From: Cypionkella psychrotolerans
Lineage (GTDB): Bacteria > Pseudomonadota > Alphaproteobacteria > Rhodobacterales > Rhodobacteraceae
Length of the DNA: 64,000 nt
Direction of reading: 5' to 3'
Assembly: GCF_001294535.1 (NCBI RefSeq)
Contig: NZ_LGIC01000035.1
Coordinates: forward strand, 23,547 to 87,546
Part shown: one piece after another, positions 36,640 through 46,002 of the stretch
Layout of the letters: each line of letters begins with the position of its first letter
Numbering within the stretch: position 1 is the first letter of the stretch
Position numbers and translations under genes: made by a program
The notes under the pieces: generated by a model
Told to the model about the DNA's origin: nothing
Seen by the model: the letters and a program-made list of their open reading frames with translations, nothing else
The model's database searches: none

Positions 36640-36790
36640 CACTGTCTCTTTCTTGATTGTTTGGCTGGGCAATAGCATGGCAATGCCGGGAAGTCAGCGG
36701 GAAAAAACATCACGTCTTCGCGCGCATGGGCGAAAAACGGTTGCGGCGATCACGACTGAAACGATTCTGCTAACCGCGTGTTCCAAAAGG

Positions 36791-36818
36791 AAAAAGGGCC
36801 GGACAGCCGACCCTTTTT
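36791..36818. terminator. hairpin with A/T flanks in the IalB upstream region
   Basis: The stem GGGCCGG/CCGACCC with one mismatch has AAAAA before and TTTTT after. No annotated gene ends here, so it may belong to a short unannotated transcript on either strand. Confidence 0.5.
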
Positions 36819-36830
36819 CAACTTTTCTTA

Positions 36831-36847
36831 TTCTCCCTGTCGGACTG
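36831..36847 (+). repeat. arm of an inverted repeat containing CTCCCTGTCGGACTG
   Basis: TTCTCCCTGTCGGACTG on the plus strand pairs, with one gap and one change, with the complement of 36960-36976. The second arm lies in the candidate small RNA. A third related sequence is at 12831-12846. Confidence 0.45.
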
Positions 36848-36929
36848 GCCGACTTGTGAAGCAGACGCTACGGCGCTTTCAAATCCGCGTCAACTGGAAT
36901 TGTAACCGATTGTGACAGTCCTGCGATGG

Positions 36930-37045
36930 AAAAAAGCCGCGCTGTTTGATCAGCGCGGCAGTCTGACAGGGAGGAAGTCACCACAACGAACACCGGAGCG
37001 TGTTCGGGGTAAGATCGAGACTGGCAGAGTTAGGTTAACAATGTA
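36930..37045 (-). ncRNA. candidate small RNA with anti-Shine-Dalgarno stretch (copy 2)
   Basis: On the minus strand, in order: a perfect 7-bp hairpin (CGAACAC/GTGTTCG, 36987-37006), an unpaired CTTCCTCCCTGTCAGACT stretch (36960-36977), and a strong terminator (stem GCCGCGCTG/CAGCGCGGC, 36936-36959, then six T). This is the layout of a trans-acting small RNA that could block ribosome sites. The locus at 12804 shares hairpin order, CCTCCCTGT and terminator position. The 5' end is estimated. Alphaproteobacterial small RNAs with CUCCUCC loops are known; identity with them is not claimed. Confidence 0.5.
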
Positions 37046-37101
37046 TTTTGACCCAGAACGGTTGCCGTTTGGCAGCTTTGGATCGTGCAAAAGGTGGCAG
37101 C

Positions 37102-38658
37102 ATGGGCGAGACGATTTTTGTGGGTGGCGGCGGTGAAGCTTATGGTGTGCCGCAGAACCTGCTGCTGAAATACGGTAACCGCCATGGCCTGATCGCAGGG
37201 GCCACCGGCACGGGCAAAACCGTAACCTTGCAAGTGCTGGCCGAGGGTTTTTCTGCCGAAGGCGTGCCGGTGTTCATGGCTGATGTGAAGGGCGATCTTT
37301 CCGGGCTGGGGGCTGCAGGCTCGACCAACCAAAAGCTGCACGACAGCTTTATGAAACGCGCTGCCACCATCGGGCTTGATCTGCAATACCGCACCTTTCC
37401 GGTGACGTTCTGGGATATGTTTGGCGAAAATGGCCATCCGATCCGCGCCACCGTGGCCGAGATGGGGCCGCTGCTGCTCTCCCGCCTTTTAGAGTTGACC
37501 GAACCGCAAGAGGGCGTGTTGAACGTGGCCTTCCGGCTGGCGGATGAAGAAAAACTGCCGCTGCTCGATCTGAAAGACCTGCAGGCGCTGCTGACTTTTG
37601 TCGCCGAACATGCGACCGAGATTTCGGCGCGGTTTGGTCTGGTCTCGCCGACCTCGGTGGGGGCGATCCAGCGGCGTTTGCTGGTGCTGGAGAATCAAGG
37701 TGCGAGCGAGATGTTTGGCGAACCTGCGTTGGATCTGGCGGATTTGATGCGTTGCGATGCCGATGGCGCGGGGATGATCAACATTCTGGCGGCGGAAAAG
37801 CTGATGAATTCGCCCCGGCTCTACGCAACCTTCCTGCTGTGGCTGCTTTCGGAATTGTTCGAAAACCTTCCCGAAGTCGGCGACCCGGATAAGCCGAAAC
37901 TGGTGTTCTTCTTCGACGAAGCGCATCTGTTGTTCACCGATGCACCGAAAGCCTTGGTGGCCAAGGTTGAGCAGGTGGCGCGGCTGATCCGCTCGAAGGG
38001 CGTGGGGGTGTATTTCATCACCCAGAACCCCGCCGATGTGCCCGAGATGATTCTGGGCCAGTTGGGAAACCGCGTGCAGCATGCCTTGCGCGCTTTCACC
38101 GCCAAGGATCAGAAAGACCTGAAACTTGCGTCCGAAACCTATCGCCCCAATCCGCGCTTCGCCATTGAAGACGCGATCCGCGATGTCGGCACGGGGGAAG
38201 CGGTGACCTCGTTTTTGGAAGCCAAGGGTATTCCGGGCTTGGCCGAACGCACTCTGGTGCGTCCGCCGTCATCACAGCTTGGTCCGATTGACCCTGCCTT
38301 GCGCGCGCAACTGATCGCGGCCTCGCCGATGGGGGCGAAGTATAACGCCGTGATTGACCGCGATAGCGCCTATGAACGCCTGCGCAGCCGCGCTGAACAC
38401 GCAGCGCAAGAGGCCAATGCGGCAGAGGCACAAAGCCAACAGCAGGCTGATCAAGCCGAGTCCGAATTCCGCAATGCCCGCCGCTACGATGGCGGCAGCG
38501 CCGGGCGGACCGCCTCAGCTGCCCCCAAGAAAACCTCATCCAGCCGATCCGATTCGATTGGCGAGACCTTTGCGAAAAGCTTCGCCAGAAGTCTGGGGTC
38601 AAAAACCGGACAAGCGGTGATCCGGGGCGTGCTGGGCTCGCTTTTCCGCAGCCGTTGA
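37102..38658 (+). CDS. DUF853 / HerA-like ATPase
   Basis: A 518-residue P-loop ATPase. Walker A is [14 protein letters not shown] (about residues 33-46) and Walker [13 protein letters not shown] (about 268-279). [10 protein letters not shown] and [21 protein letters not shown] are typical of the DUF853/YjgR family within the HerA-FtsK superfamily. The C-terminal 100 residues are charged and low complexity. Role unknown; DNA translocation is plausible. AAAAGGTGG precedes the ATG at 37102. Confidence 0.9.
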   Translation: MGETIFVGGGGEAYGVPQNLLLKYGNRHGLIAGATGTGKTVTLQVLAEGFSAEGVPVFMADVKGDLSGLGAAGSTNQKLHDSFMKRAATIGLDLQYRTFPVTFWDMFGENGHPIRATVAEMGPLLLSRLLELTEPQEGVLNVAFRLADEEKLPLLDLKDLQALLTFVAEHATEISARFGLVSPTSVGAIQRRLLVLENQGASEMFGEPALDLADLMRCDADGAGMINILAAEKLMNSPRLYATFLLWLLSELFENLPEVGDPDKPKLVFFFDEAHLLFTDAPKALVAKVEQVARLIRSKGVGVYFITQNPADVPEMILGQLGNRVQHALRAFTAKDQKDLKLASETYRPNPRFAIEDAIRDVGTGEAVTSFLEAKGIPGLAERTLVRPPSSQLGPIDPALRAQLIAASPMGAKYNAVIDRDSAYERLRSRAEHAAQEANAAEAQSQQQADQAESEFRNARRYDGGSAGRTASAAPKKTSSSRSDSIGETFAKSFARSLGSKTGQAVIRGVLGSLFRSR

Positions 38659-38730
38659 CACAATCGCGTCGCGGCTTCGCCTTATTCGTCCGGCAGGTTG
38701 TATTGGTCTGCTTTGAATAGGGAGGCCGCG

Positions 38731-40032
38731 ATGGCTTTGACGGCTGCTGAGCAATATCTGCTGGAACTGATCAACCGGGCGCGACTTGACCCGGCGGGTG
38801 AGGCGGCGCGTTATGGCATTGATCTGAACGCGGGGCTTGCAGCGGGCACCATTTCGACCGCCTCTAAGCAGGTGTTGGCACCCAATGCCTTGCTGGAAAA
38901 CGCAGCGGTTGGCCATTCGCAATGGATGCTGGCGGCGGATGTATTCTCGCATACCGGCAGCGGCGGCTCATCTGCATCGCAACGTGCCACGGCAGCAGGT
39001 TATGCTTGGGCCAATGTTGGTGAAAATCTGTCGTGGCGTGGCACCACGGGATCAATCAACCTTGATACCATCGCCGCAACGCATCATCAGGATCTGTTCC
39101 TCAGCGCGGGACACCGCCAGAATATGTTGAACGATGCCTATCAAGAGATCGGCATCGCGCAAGAGCGCGGGCTGTTCAATCTGAGCGGACGGAATTACGA
39201 CTCGTCGATGCTGACCGAGGTTTTCGCAAAACCTGCGGTTGCGAAGACGTTTTTGACGGGAGTCATTTACAACGATACCGACCGGAATAGCTTCTATTCA
39301 ATCGGGGAAGGTGTGGCAGGTGCGACCTTTGCTGCGCAAAGCAAATCGGCGAGTAGCGCAGCGGCAGGTGGGTATGCGATTGGGCTGACGGCTGCGGCGG
39401 GGGTTGCTGTGACTGGGAAAGTCGATGGGCTGGATTTTTTGTTCACGGTCGGGATGCTGGGGGGCAACGTGAAAGTTGACATTGTGAACCGCAGTGTTGT
39501 TTTTTCATCCGGAAATATTGGCCTGAATCTTGGGATCCACAACGTGACATTGCTTGGTAATGCCAATTTGTTTGCGACTGGCAACCTGAATGACAACAAT
39601 ATGACCGGAAATGCCGGCGGCAATCGGCTTGAGGGCGGCGCTGGGAATGATGTGCTCATGGGCATGAACGGCACCGACAATCTGATTGGCGGTCTCGGCA
39701 ATGATAAAATTCTTGGCGGTGATGGCGGCGACCGCATTGAAGGCGGCAGCGGAAACGATGTGCTTTCCGGAAATCTTGGTGCCGACACATTTGTGTTTGG
39801 CAATGATTTCGGGCGCGATACGGTGACAGATTTCTCGCTGGCAGCCAAAGAGAGGTTGGTGTTCGATGATCTGATATGGGGCGGCTCTGCCTTGAGCGCA
39901 CAGCAGGTCGTTTCGCAGTTTGCGCATGTTATGGCGGGAACTGTCGTGTTTGAATTCAGCGCAAATGAAGTCATCACACTTAGCGGTGTCACTACAACCG
40001 CTGGCCTTGCAGACGCGTTGATGATCGTCTAG
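38731..40032 (+). CDS. CAP-domain protein with RTX calcium-binding repeats, probably type I secreted
   Basis: This 433-residue protein starts with a CAP/SCP domain (about residues 5-165; LLELINRARLDPAGEAARYG, GHSQWMLAADVFSHTG, NVGENLSWRG, GHRQNMLNDAYQEIGIA). A beta-rich linker follows, then RTX nonapeptides (GGAGNDVLMG, GGLGNDKILGGDGGDRIEGGSGNDVLSG, about 310-350) and the usual RTX C-terminal region. There is no Sec signal, which fits type I secretion. AGGGAGG precedes the ATG. Its TAG stop shares bases with the stop of the convergent next gene. Confidence 0.9.
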   Translation: MALTAAEQYLLELINRARLDPAGEAARYGIDLNAGLAAGTISTASKQVLAPNALLENAAVGHSQWMLAADVFSHTGSGGSSASQRATAAGYAWANVGENLSWRGTTGSINLDTIAATHHQDLFLSAGHRQNMLNDAYQEIGIAQERGLFNLSGRNYDSSMLTEVFAKPAVAKTFLTGVIYNDTDRNSFYSIGEGVAGATFAAQSKSASSAAAGGYAIGLTAAAGVAVTGKVDGLDFLFTVGMLGGNVKVDIVNRSVVFSSGNIGLNLGIHNVTLLGNANLFATGNLNDNNMTGNAGGNRLEGGAGNDVLMGMNGTDNLIGGLGNDKILGGDGGDRIEGGSGNDVLSGNLGADTFVFGNDFGRDTVTDFSLAAKERLVFDDLIWGGSALSAQQVVSQFAHVMAGTVVFEFSANEVITLSGVTTTAGLADALMIV

Positions 40033-41297
40033 CCGCGCTCGGCAACTGGGCGCAGTTTCAGCTTGGTGAGGCGGTTTTCGCGGCGTTGCGCCACTTCGAT
40101 GCGGAAGCCGTGGAAGTGGAACACCTGCCCCTCTGCCGGGATCATCTGCGCCTCGTGGATTACCAGACCTGCCATGGTATTGGCCTCGGCATCAGGCAGT
40201 TGCCAGTCGGTCGCGCGGTTCAGATCGCGGATCGTCATGGCACCGTCGATGATGTAATCGCCGTTGGCATCGCGCTTTAGGCCGGTATCGCGGGCGACGA
40301 CATCGAATTCGTCAGTGATATCGCCGACGATTTCTTCCAGAATATCCTCCAACGTGATCAACCCTTGCAACGCGCCGTATTCGTCGACCACCAAAGCGAA
40401 ATGCGTGCGCCGCTTGAGGAACTCGCGCATCTGCTCATCAAGGCTGGTGGTGTTGGGGATGAAATAGGGCTTCTTGGCGACCTTTAGAATATCAAGGCTA
40501 TCCAACCCTTCGGGGGCATCGCCGCGCAGCAGGCGGTCGAGTTCGCGCAACAGATCCTTGGTGTGGACAAGGCCAAGGATGTTCTCGGTCTCATCGCGGT
40601 AGACTGGCAGACGCGAATGCGGCGAGGCCAGCATTTGGCTGATGATATCACCCGGCGGATCATCGGCGTTGATCATCTCAATCTGGCGGCGGTGGCGCAT
40701 GATTTCTTCCACTGCGCGGTCGGAAAGGTCCAACGCTCCCAGCAAGCGATCACGATCTTCCTTTTGCATCGCCCCGCCAGAATGGCCCAAAGCAATTGCG
40801 CCTGCGATGTCATCGCGCAGGGCATCATGCTGTTCGGACAGATCGAAGGTCAGCCCGAAGCTGCGCAATGCGGCTTGCTTCAGGACCTGCATCAGCGCGG
40901 CGAGGGGGGAGAATATCCATGCGGCGATCAGGCCGAACAGGCCCAGACGGGCAAGCGTGGATTCGGCTGTGGCGGTGCCGATGGCAGAGGGGATGATGCG
41001 GCCCAACAATGCCAAAGCGATGCCTGCGGCGAAGGTCAGCCAAGCAAAATCGAAGCCTGTCCAGTCGCGGGCTTGCCACAGCAGGCCCGACAGAGCGGCA
41101 AGCGCGGTCAGGCTATGCGCAAGGCGCAGCGCCATCAGGCCCATCTCACCGCGCGCGATCAGCTTGGCAGCGGCCGCGGAATGGACCGAGACGCGGCCAT
41201 GTGGCCGATTCTGCGCGGCTGCGATCACGGCTGCAAGCAGGGCGGCTGCGGCCAGTGTGACAAGGATCAGAGCGTAAATCCAAAGGTTGTGCATCAT
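40029..41297 (-). CDS. CNNM/CBS/CorC-HlyC membrane protein
   Basis: A 422-residue protein with an N-terminal CNNM transmembrane domain (segments near residues 7-27, 60-78, 85-105 and 120-140), two CBS domains (about 195-320; SRLPVYRDETENILGLVHTKDLL, FALVVDEYGALQGLITLEDILEEIVGDI) and a C-terminal CorC/HlyC domain. Such proteins are linked to magnesium or cobalt transport. The ATG overlaps the xerD stop (ATGA). The first membrane domain is rather divergent. Confidence 0.88.
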   Translation of the reverse strand: MMHNLWIYALILVTLAAAALLAAVIAAAQNRPHGRVSVHSAAAAKLIARGEMGLMALRLAHSLTALAALSGLLWQARDWTGFDFAWLTFAAGIALALLGRIIPSAIGTATAESTLARLGLFGLIAAWIFSPLAALMQVLKQAALRSFGLTFDLSEQHDALRDDIAGAIALGHSGGAMQKEDRDRLLGALDLSDRAVEEIMRHRRQIEMINADDPPGDIISQMLASPHSRLPVYRDETENILGLVHTKDLLRELDRLLRGDAPEGLDSLDILKVAKKPYFIPNTTSLDEQMREFLKRRTHFALVVDEYGALQGLITLEDILEEIVGDITDEFDVVARDTGLKRDANGDYIIDGAMTIRDLNRATDWQLPDAEANTMAGLVIHEAQMIPAEGQVFHFHGFRIEVAQRRENRLTKLKLRPVAERG

Positions 41298-42244
41298 TGG
41301 CCCGGTTTGCCTGTGGCGAGGGGGTGATGCGTCAGCACCAGACGGCGCAGGTCTTCGTCCAGAACATGGGTGTAAATCTCGGTGGTGGCGACATCGGCGT
41401 GACCGAGCAGCGCTTGGATCACCATCAGATCGGCCCCGCCCGCCAAAAGATGCGTCGCAAAGGCGTGGCGCAGGGTGTGGGGCGTGACGGTGCTGGGATC
41501 AACGCCGCCTTGCACCGCGATATCCTTGATCAGCAGGTAGAAATGCTGCCGGGTCAGGTGGCCATCGACGCCGGGGCCGGGAAATAGCTGCTTGGAGGCA
41601 GGCTTGCCCAGTTTACGTCCCGCATCCTCTTGCGCATCCCGCTCGGCCAGCCAGTCCTGCACCGCCACGCGTGCGGGGGGCGACAGCGGCACCATGCGTT
41701 CTTTGTCGCCCTTGCCCTTCACCAGAATCATCTTCGGATTGCCGCGCACCGCCGCAACCGGCAGGCCGACGAGTTCCGACACCCGCATGCCCGTCGCATA
41801 AAGCAACTCGACCAAAGCGCAGTTGCGCAGTCGTTCCGGCTCGGATCGACCCTTGCGGCGGGCGGCATCGAGCAGACGCTCGACCTCGGGCAACGACAGA
41901 GTCCCCGGCAAGCGCTGGCTCGCACCGGGGCCCTTGATGCGCAGGGCGGGGTTGTCGCTGCGCCAGCCTTCTTCATGCGCAAAGCGGTAAAGCTGGCGGA
42001 TCGCCGACAGCCTGCGCGCGCGGGTGGCTTTCGACAGGCCTTGCGCGTCACAAAACACCAGATAAGCCTCGACCTGATCGCGGCCCGCTGCGGCAAAGCT
42101 GTTGGCATTGCGGGAAAGCCAATCGGCGAAATCCTTCAGATCGCGCCCATAGGCCAGTTGTGTGTTTTTCGCAGCGCCAAGATCGGCGGCATGGGCGGCG
42201 AGAAAGCTGGAAATCCAACTGTCAGGATGTGTGGGGGCGGGCAT
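41294..42244 (-). CDS. xerD: site-specific tyrosine recombinase XerD
   Basis: A 316-residue tyrosine recombinase for chromosome-dimer resolution. It has a SAM-like N-terminal core-binding domain (about residues 5-95), then the catalytic domain with ATGMRVSEL (first Arg), KGKGDKERMVPL, TPHTLRHAFATHLL (H-x-x-R), LLGHADVATTEIYTHV (nucleophilic Tyr). HFYLLIKDIAVQGGVDP supports XerD over XerC. Its own start lies directly after the preceding gene's stop. Confidence 0.92.
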   Translation of the reverse strand: MPAPTHPDSWISSFLAAHAADLGAAKNTQLAYGRDLKDFADWLSRNANSFAAAGRDQVEAYLVFCDAQGLSKATRARRLSAIRQLYRFAHEEGWRSDNPALRIKGPGASQRLPGTLSLPEVERLLDAARRKGRSEPERLRNCALVELLYATGMRVSELVGLPVAAVRGNPKMILVKGKGDKERMVPLSPPARVAVQDWLAERDAQEDAGRKLGKPASKQLFPGPGVDGHLTRQHFYLLIKDIAVQGGVDPSTVTPHTLRHAFATHLLAGGADLMVIQALLGHADVATTEIYTHVLDEDLRRLVLTHHPLATGKPGQ

Positions 42245-43861
42245 TTATCCGCGCCGTTCCAGCAGCATCAACTGCAAGGCGGTGCGCCGGGCGATATCTT
42301 CCAGCCCAAGTTTTCTTAGCACCGATAGGCCCTCAGTGACCTTCACCAACTCCCCGCGCAGACCGGATTCGATGCGGATCACGGCTTGCAACATCGCCTC
42401 GCCCACTCGTTTTTGTGTGATCAACTCGGCAATATCTGCGGGCAGTTGTGGGTCGGTGAATGCGGGGGCGATGGCGCGAGCCATGCTGTCAGGCGCGATC
42501 AGGCCCTTGACCGAACCAGCGGCGAGTCCGGCCAGAAACAGGCTGCGCGCATCCGTTCCGGCCGCGGAGGATTTGGCGAGGCGTTCATATTCCGGCGAGA
42601 GCAGGCCGAGTTCATAGCTGATGCGGGCCGCATCGCCGCTGAGGCGCAACTTGGCCAGCGGTCCGGCGAACAAGGTCGCGAATGGCACTTCGACCTCGAT
42701 GTCCTTCATCCGCGCATAGGCCAGCGGCAAGCGCTGTTCCACGGCGGCCACGTCCGCTTTGGTCAGCGCAGCATCAAAGCGCTGGAAGGCATCGGCGCGG
42801 TCCCAGACGCCGCCCGAGGCAGCAGGCGCGCGGTCGGTATACAGGCCCAACAACACGTTCGGCGTGATCGCGCCTGCACGCGACAACCGCTCGGCGGCCT
42901 CGATCTGCGATTTCCATCCGGCATGGTCCGAGAGGTCCGCATGGGCGAAAGCCGGGGGTAGGGTGGCGGTGGGCAGGGGTTCGCCCAACGCGTCATAGAT
43001 GCGCCAAACCAGCGGCGTGATCGGCTTCGGCGCGGGCGGCATCGGCTCGCCATCAAACTGCTCGGGGTCAAGGAAGCGCGACAGCAGAGCATCATCCTCG
43101 GCGCTGATATTTACCAAAGCTTGTGCGGTGCGCAGGGTCAAAGCGGCGGCGTTCCAGTCTCCGGCGCGGGCCAGGCAGAACACGCGAGTGGTCAGAGTGG
43201 GGGCAAGTCCGGGGGCGGATTTCAACACCTCGCAGGCATTGTCTTCTTCACCCGTCAGGAGGGCGACGTCGAAACTGCGGCGGAACAATTCGGGCGAACT
43301 GGTTGCCCCTGCCGCTGTGATCAACGCCTGCGCCTGATCCAAAGCCCCCATCGTCAACAGCTTGTCGATCCGCGCGATCAGCAAATCGCCCGAACCTGCC
43401 GAATCCGCAGGCGCATCCGCCTCGGCCAACAGCAGCGTCATCAGCAAGGATTGCAGCGCGGGCACATCACCTTGCCCGGCCTCGGCGATATCGGCGGCAA
43501 TCTCGGCGCTATGGCCGATGCCCCAAAGATCATGCGGAAATCCGGTCACCTGCGGCGGCAACAGCCCGACTGCATCCAGCGAGGTGCCGCCCAAGACGGT
43601 GGTCGCCACTTGGTCGGGCAAAGCATCGGTGGTGACTTTCGGCTCATTCGCCACGGGCGGCAGATTGGCCTGCGTGCCATTTTTCACCGCAGTACTGACA
43701 GGCTCTGCCGGGGTGCGGGGTGCGACGCTGCCTTTCGGCATCGGCGTTTTGACCGATTGCGACAGCCAGTCGATGGCAGACAACGGCTTTTTCTCGGCAA
43801 CAGCGGCTGTTGGCAGCGCAAGTGCCAAAGCCACGCAGAGGCCGAGGTGGTTAATCGACAT
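42245..43861 (-). CDS. secreted protein of unknown function upstream of xerD
   Basis: A 538-residue protein with a clear Sec signal peptide (LCVALALALPTAAVA, cleaved near residue 22), a proline-rich spacer (to about 80) and a long alpha-helical, alanine-rich body with repeat-like character (about 120-530). No catalytic motif was recognised. The gene abuts xerD and overlaps a mini-protein gene by 11 bases. I recall it as conserved near xerD in Rhodobacterales but know of no function. Confidence 0.75.
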   Translation of the reverse strand: MSINHLGLCVALALALPTAAVAEKKPLSAIDWLSQSVKTPMPKGSVAPRTPAEPVSTAVKNGTQANLPPVANEPKVTTDALPDQVATTVLGGTSLDAVGLLPPQVTGFPHDLWGIGHSAEIAADIAEAGQGDVPALQSLLMTLLLAEADAPADSAGSGDLLIARIDKLLTMGALDQAQALITAAGATSSPELFRRSFDVALLTGEEDNACEVLKSAPGLAPTLTTRVFCLARAGDWNAAALTLRTAQALVNISAEDDALLSRFLDPEQFDGEPMPPAPKPITPLVWRIYDALGEPLPTATLPPAFAHADLSDHAGWKSQIEAAERLSRAGAITPNVLLGLYTDRAPAASGGVWDRADAFQRFDAALTKADVAAVEQRLPLAYARMKDIEVEVPFATLFAGPLAKLRLSGDAARISYELGLLSPEYERLAKSSAAGTDARSLFLAGLAAGSVKGLIAPDSMARAIAPAFTDPQLPADIAELITQKRVGEAMLQAVIRIESGLRGELVKVTEGLSVLRKLGLEDIARRTALQLMLLERRG

Positions 43862-43985
43862 TCAGGGTCACCGGCAGCTTTACCTCTGACGCGGTCGGAG
43901 AAAGATCCGCGAGATAAGCGTAACCCGTAAGCCCAATGAAGCCAAGCACCGCCAAAACCACCAAAATCTTGATCAGACGTCCCAT
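43851..43985 (-). CDS. small single-span membrane protein (44 aa)
   Basis: The frame reads MGRLIKILVVLAVLGFIGLTG, then YAYLADLSPTASEVKLPVTLNVD: one N-terminal hydrophobic helix followed by a periplasmic tail. The stop overlaps the start of the secreted-protein gene by 11 bases, so the two are coupled. The tail pattern (YAYL-x-DL-x-P, LPVTL) is one I recall from other Rhodobacterales. Function unknown. Confidence 0.65.
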   Translation of the reverse strand: MGRLIKILVVLAVLGFIGLTGYAYLADLSPTASEVKLPVTLNVD

Positions 43986-44187
43986 GCCCGCTTCGCCTTT
44001 ACTGCTGCCGCAGGTTTACCCCGCGCGATTGTTGTTTCCGCGCTGCCGCCTCCCGAAAAAGGCTTCGCAGCTTCGTGCAGATTATATATGGCATTTGCGC
44101 CGAGTTCACGCCATTCAGGCAAGAAAGATTTGCCTTGGGCGGCGATGCGCCGCTGATGTATCGAAGTCAAGGCAGACAGGGAAAAAC

Positions 44188-44730
44188 ATGGTGCTGCTGA
44201 AAAAAACCGTGGTGATGGTCGGGATGATGGGGGCGGGCAAAACCGCCGTTGGCACCGCATTGGCGCGTCTGCTGGGCGTGCCCTTCGTTGATTCGGACGA
44301 AGAGATTGTGCGCGCGGCGGATCGCTCCATCGCTGAAATCTTTGCGCGGGACGGCGAGGCGTTTTTCCGTGCGCGCGAAACTGAAGTGATTGCCCGCCTT
44401 CTGCGCGGCGCGCCCTGCATCCTGTCGACTGGCGGCGGGGCGTATCTGTCACAAGCCAACCGCGCACTGATCCACGAGGCCGGGGTTTCGGTCTGGTTGC
44501 GCGCCGATCTGGAGCTGCTCTGGCAGCGTGTGCGCCACAAAACCACCCGCCCGTTGCTGCGCACCTCAAATCCGCGCGAAACTTTGCGCGGGCTTTACGA
44601 CGCCCGGCTTCCCTTCTACCAGATGGCCGACTTGGTGGTCGATTCCTCTGCGGAGTTGTCGGTTGAGGATATGGCCCAGCGGGTGGTCGAAGCATTGAGT
44701 ACCCGCGCGGACGTGCTGGAAAGGACCTAA
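44188..44730 (+). CDS. aroK: shikimate kinase
   Basis: A 180-residue kinase of the chorismate pathway. The P-loop is GMMGAGKTAVG (residues 12-22). DSDEEI binds shikimate, GGGAYLS is the substrate-loop GGG motif, and TRPLL contains the lid arginine. AGGGA precedes the ATG. aroB follows with one intervening base, the classic aroKB pair. Confidence 0.94.
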   Translation: MVLLKKTVVMVGMMGAGKTAVGTALARLLGVPFVDSDEEIVRAADRSIAEIFARDGEAFFRARETEVIARLLRGAPCILSTGGGAYLSQANRALIHEAGVSVWLRADLELLWQRVRHKTTRPLLRTSNPRETLRGLYDARLPFYQMADLVVDSSAELSVEDMAQRVVEALSTRADVLERT

Positions 44731-44731
44731 G

Positions 44732-45850
44732 ATGAGCCTGAATGTGGTCAATGTCGATCTTGGATCGCGCAGTTACGACGTGCGTATCGGCCAAGGCCTG
44801 ATCGCACAGGCAGGCCGCCAGATCGCGCCCTTGCTGCATCGTCGCAAAGTCGCGGTGATCACCGATGACACCGTCGCGGCCTGCCATTTGATGGATCTGG
44901 CGAAAGCGTTCGAGCATGAGGGCATCGCGATGACCGCGCTGACCATCCCGCCGGGTGAGGGATCGAAGGGCTGGGAGCAACTTGCGCGTTGTGTCGAATG
45001 GCTGCTGGAGCAGAAGATCGAGCGCCGTGATGTCGTGGTGGCGTTTGGCGGCGGTGTGGTCGGCGATTTGGTCGGCTTTGCCGCAGCCGTGCTGCGGCGT
45101 GGGGTGCGGTTTGTGCAGATCCCGACCACGCTTCTGGCGCAGGTGGATAGTTCCGTGGGCGGCAAGACCGGGATCAACACGCCGCAGGGCAAGAACCTTG
45201 TCGGCGCGTTTCATCAGCCGAGTTTGGTGCTGGCGGATATTGACGTTTTGGCCACCCTAGCCCCGCGCGATTTCCTCGCAGGCTATGGTGAGGTTGTGAA
45301 ATATGGCCTCCTCGGCGATGCCCGATTTTATGATTGGCTGGAAACAAACGCCCCGGCGATGGCGCAGGGCGATATCGGTTTTCGGCAATATGTCGTGACA
45401 CGCTCGGTTGAGATGAAGGCGGGCATTGTCAGCCGCGATGAGACCGAAGAAGGCGAGCGCGCCTTGCTGAATTTGGGGCACACCTTCTGCCATGCGCTTG
45501 AAAAAGCGACCGGATTTTCAGATCGGCTGTTGCATGGCGAAGGCGTCGCTATCGGCTGTGCGCTGGCGTTTGAGCTCTCCCAACGGCTTGGCCTTTGTGC
45601 GCAAGAAGCCCCAAGTCGGGTGCGCGCGCATCTGAAGGCCATGGGGATGAAGACCGATCTATCTGACATCCAGGGCGACCTGCCGGGAGCCGAAGCGTTG
45701 CTGGCGCTGATGGGGCAGGACAAAAAGGTGATCGACGGCAAGCTGCGCTTCATCCTTGCGCGCGGCATTGGCGAGGCATTTGTGGCCGAAGATGTGCCGC
45801 CAGATCTGGTGCGCAACCTACTGACCGATGCCCTCGCTGCGCGGCGCTAG
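44732..45850 (+). CDS. aroB: 3-dehydroquinate synthase
   Basis: A 372-residue NAD- and metal-dependent enzyme that makes 3-dehydroquinate from DAHP. Typical motifs are AFGGGVVGDLVGFAA, RFVQIPTTLLAQVDSSVGGKTGIN, and LNLGHTFCHALEKATGFSDRLLHGEGVAIG, with zinc-ligand glutamate/histidines. AAAGGA precedes the ATG. Translationally close to aroK. Confidence 0.95.
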   Translation: MSLNVVNVDLGSRSYDVRIGQGLIAQAGRQIAPLLHRRKVAVITDDTVAACHLMDLAKAFEHEGIAMTALTIPPGEGSKGWEQLARCVEWLLEQKIERRDVVVAFGGGVVGDLVGFAAAVLRRGVRFVQIPTTLLAQVDSSVGGKTGINTPQGKNLVGAFHQPSLVLADIDVLATLAPRDFLAGYGEVVKYGLLGDARFYDWLETNAPAMAQGDIGFRQYVVTRSVEMKAGIVSRDETEEGERALLNLGHTFCHALEKATGFSDRLLHGEGVAIGCALAFELSQRLGLCAQEAPSRVRAHLKAMGMKTDLSDIQGDLPGAEALLALMGQDKKVIDGKLRFILARGIGEAFVAEDVPPDLVRNLLTDALAARR

Positions 45851-46002
45851 GGGCAGGCTGCGCTGAATAAATGCGCGTTCGCCCGATTCTTCCGCGCTAT
45901 CGGACAGATTTCAGCGATGCCACCAATCAATAGCTGAATAATTCGCTTGCACAATTCCGGGGCGGCGCATTTGATAGCTGAAATCATAACGGCAGGAAAC
46001 AC

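Noticed and set aside
43973..45214. 413-codon open frame on the minus strand
   Set aside because: It is antisense to aroK and aroB, whose motifs are complete.
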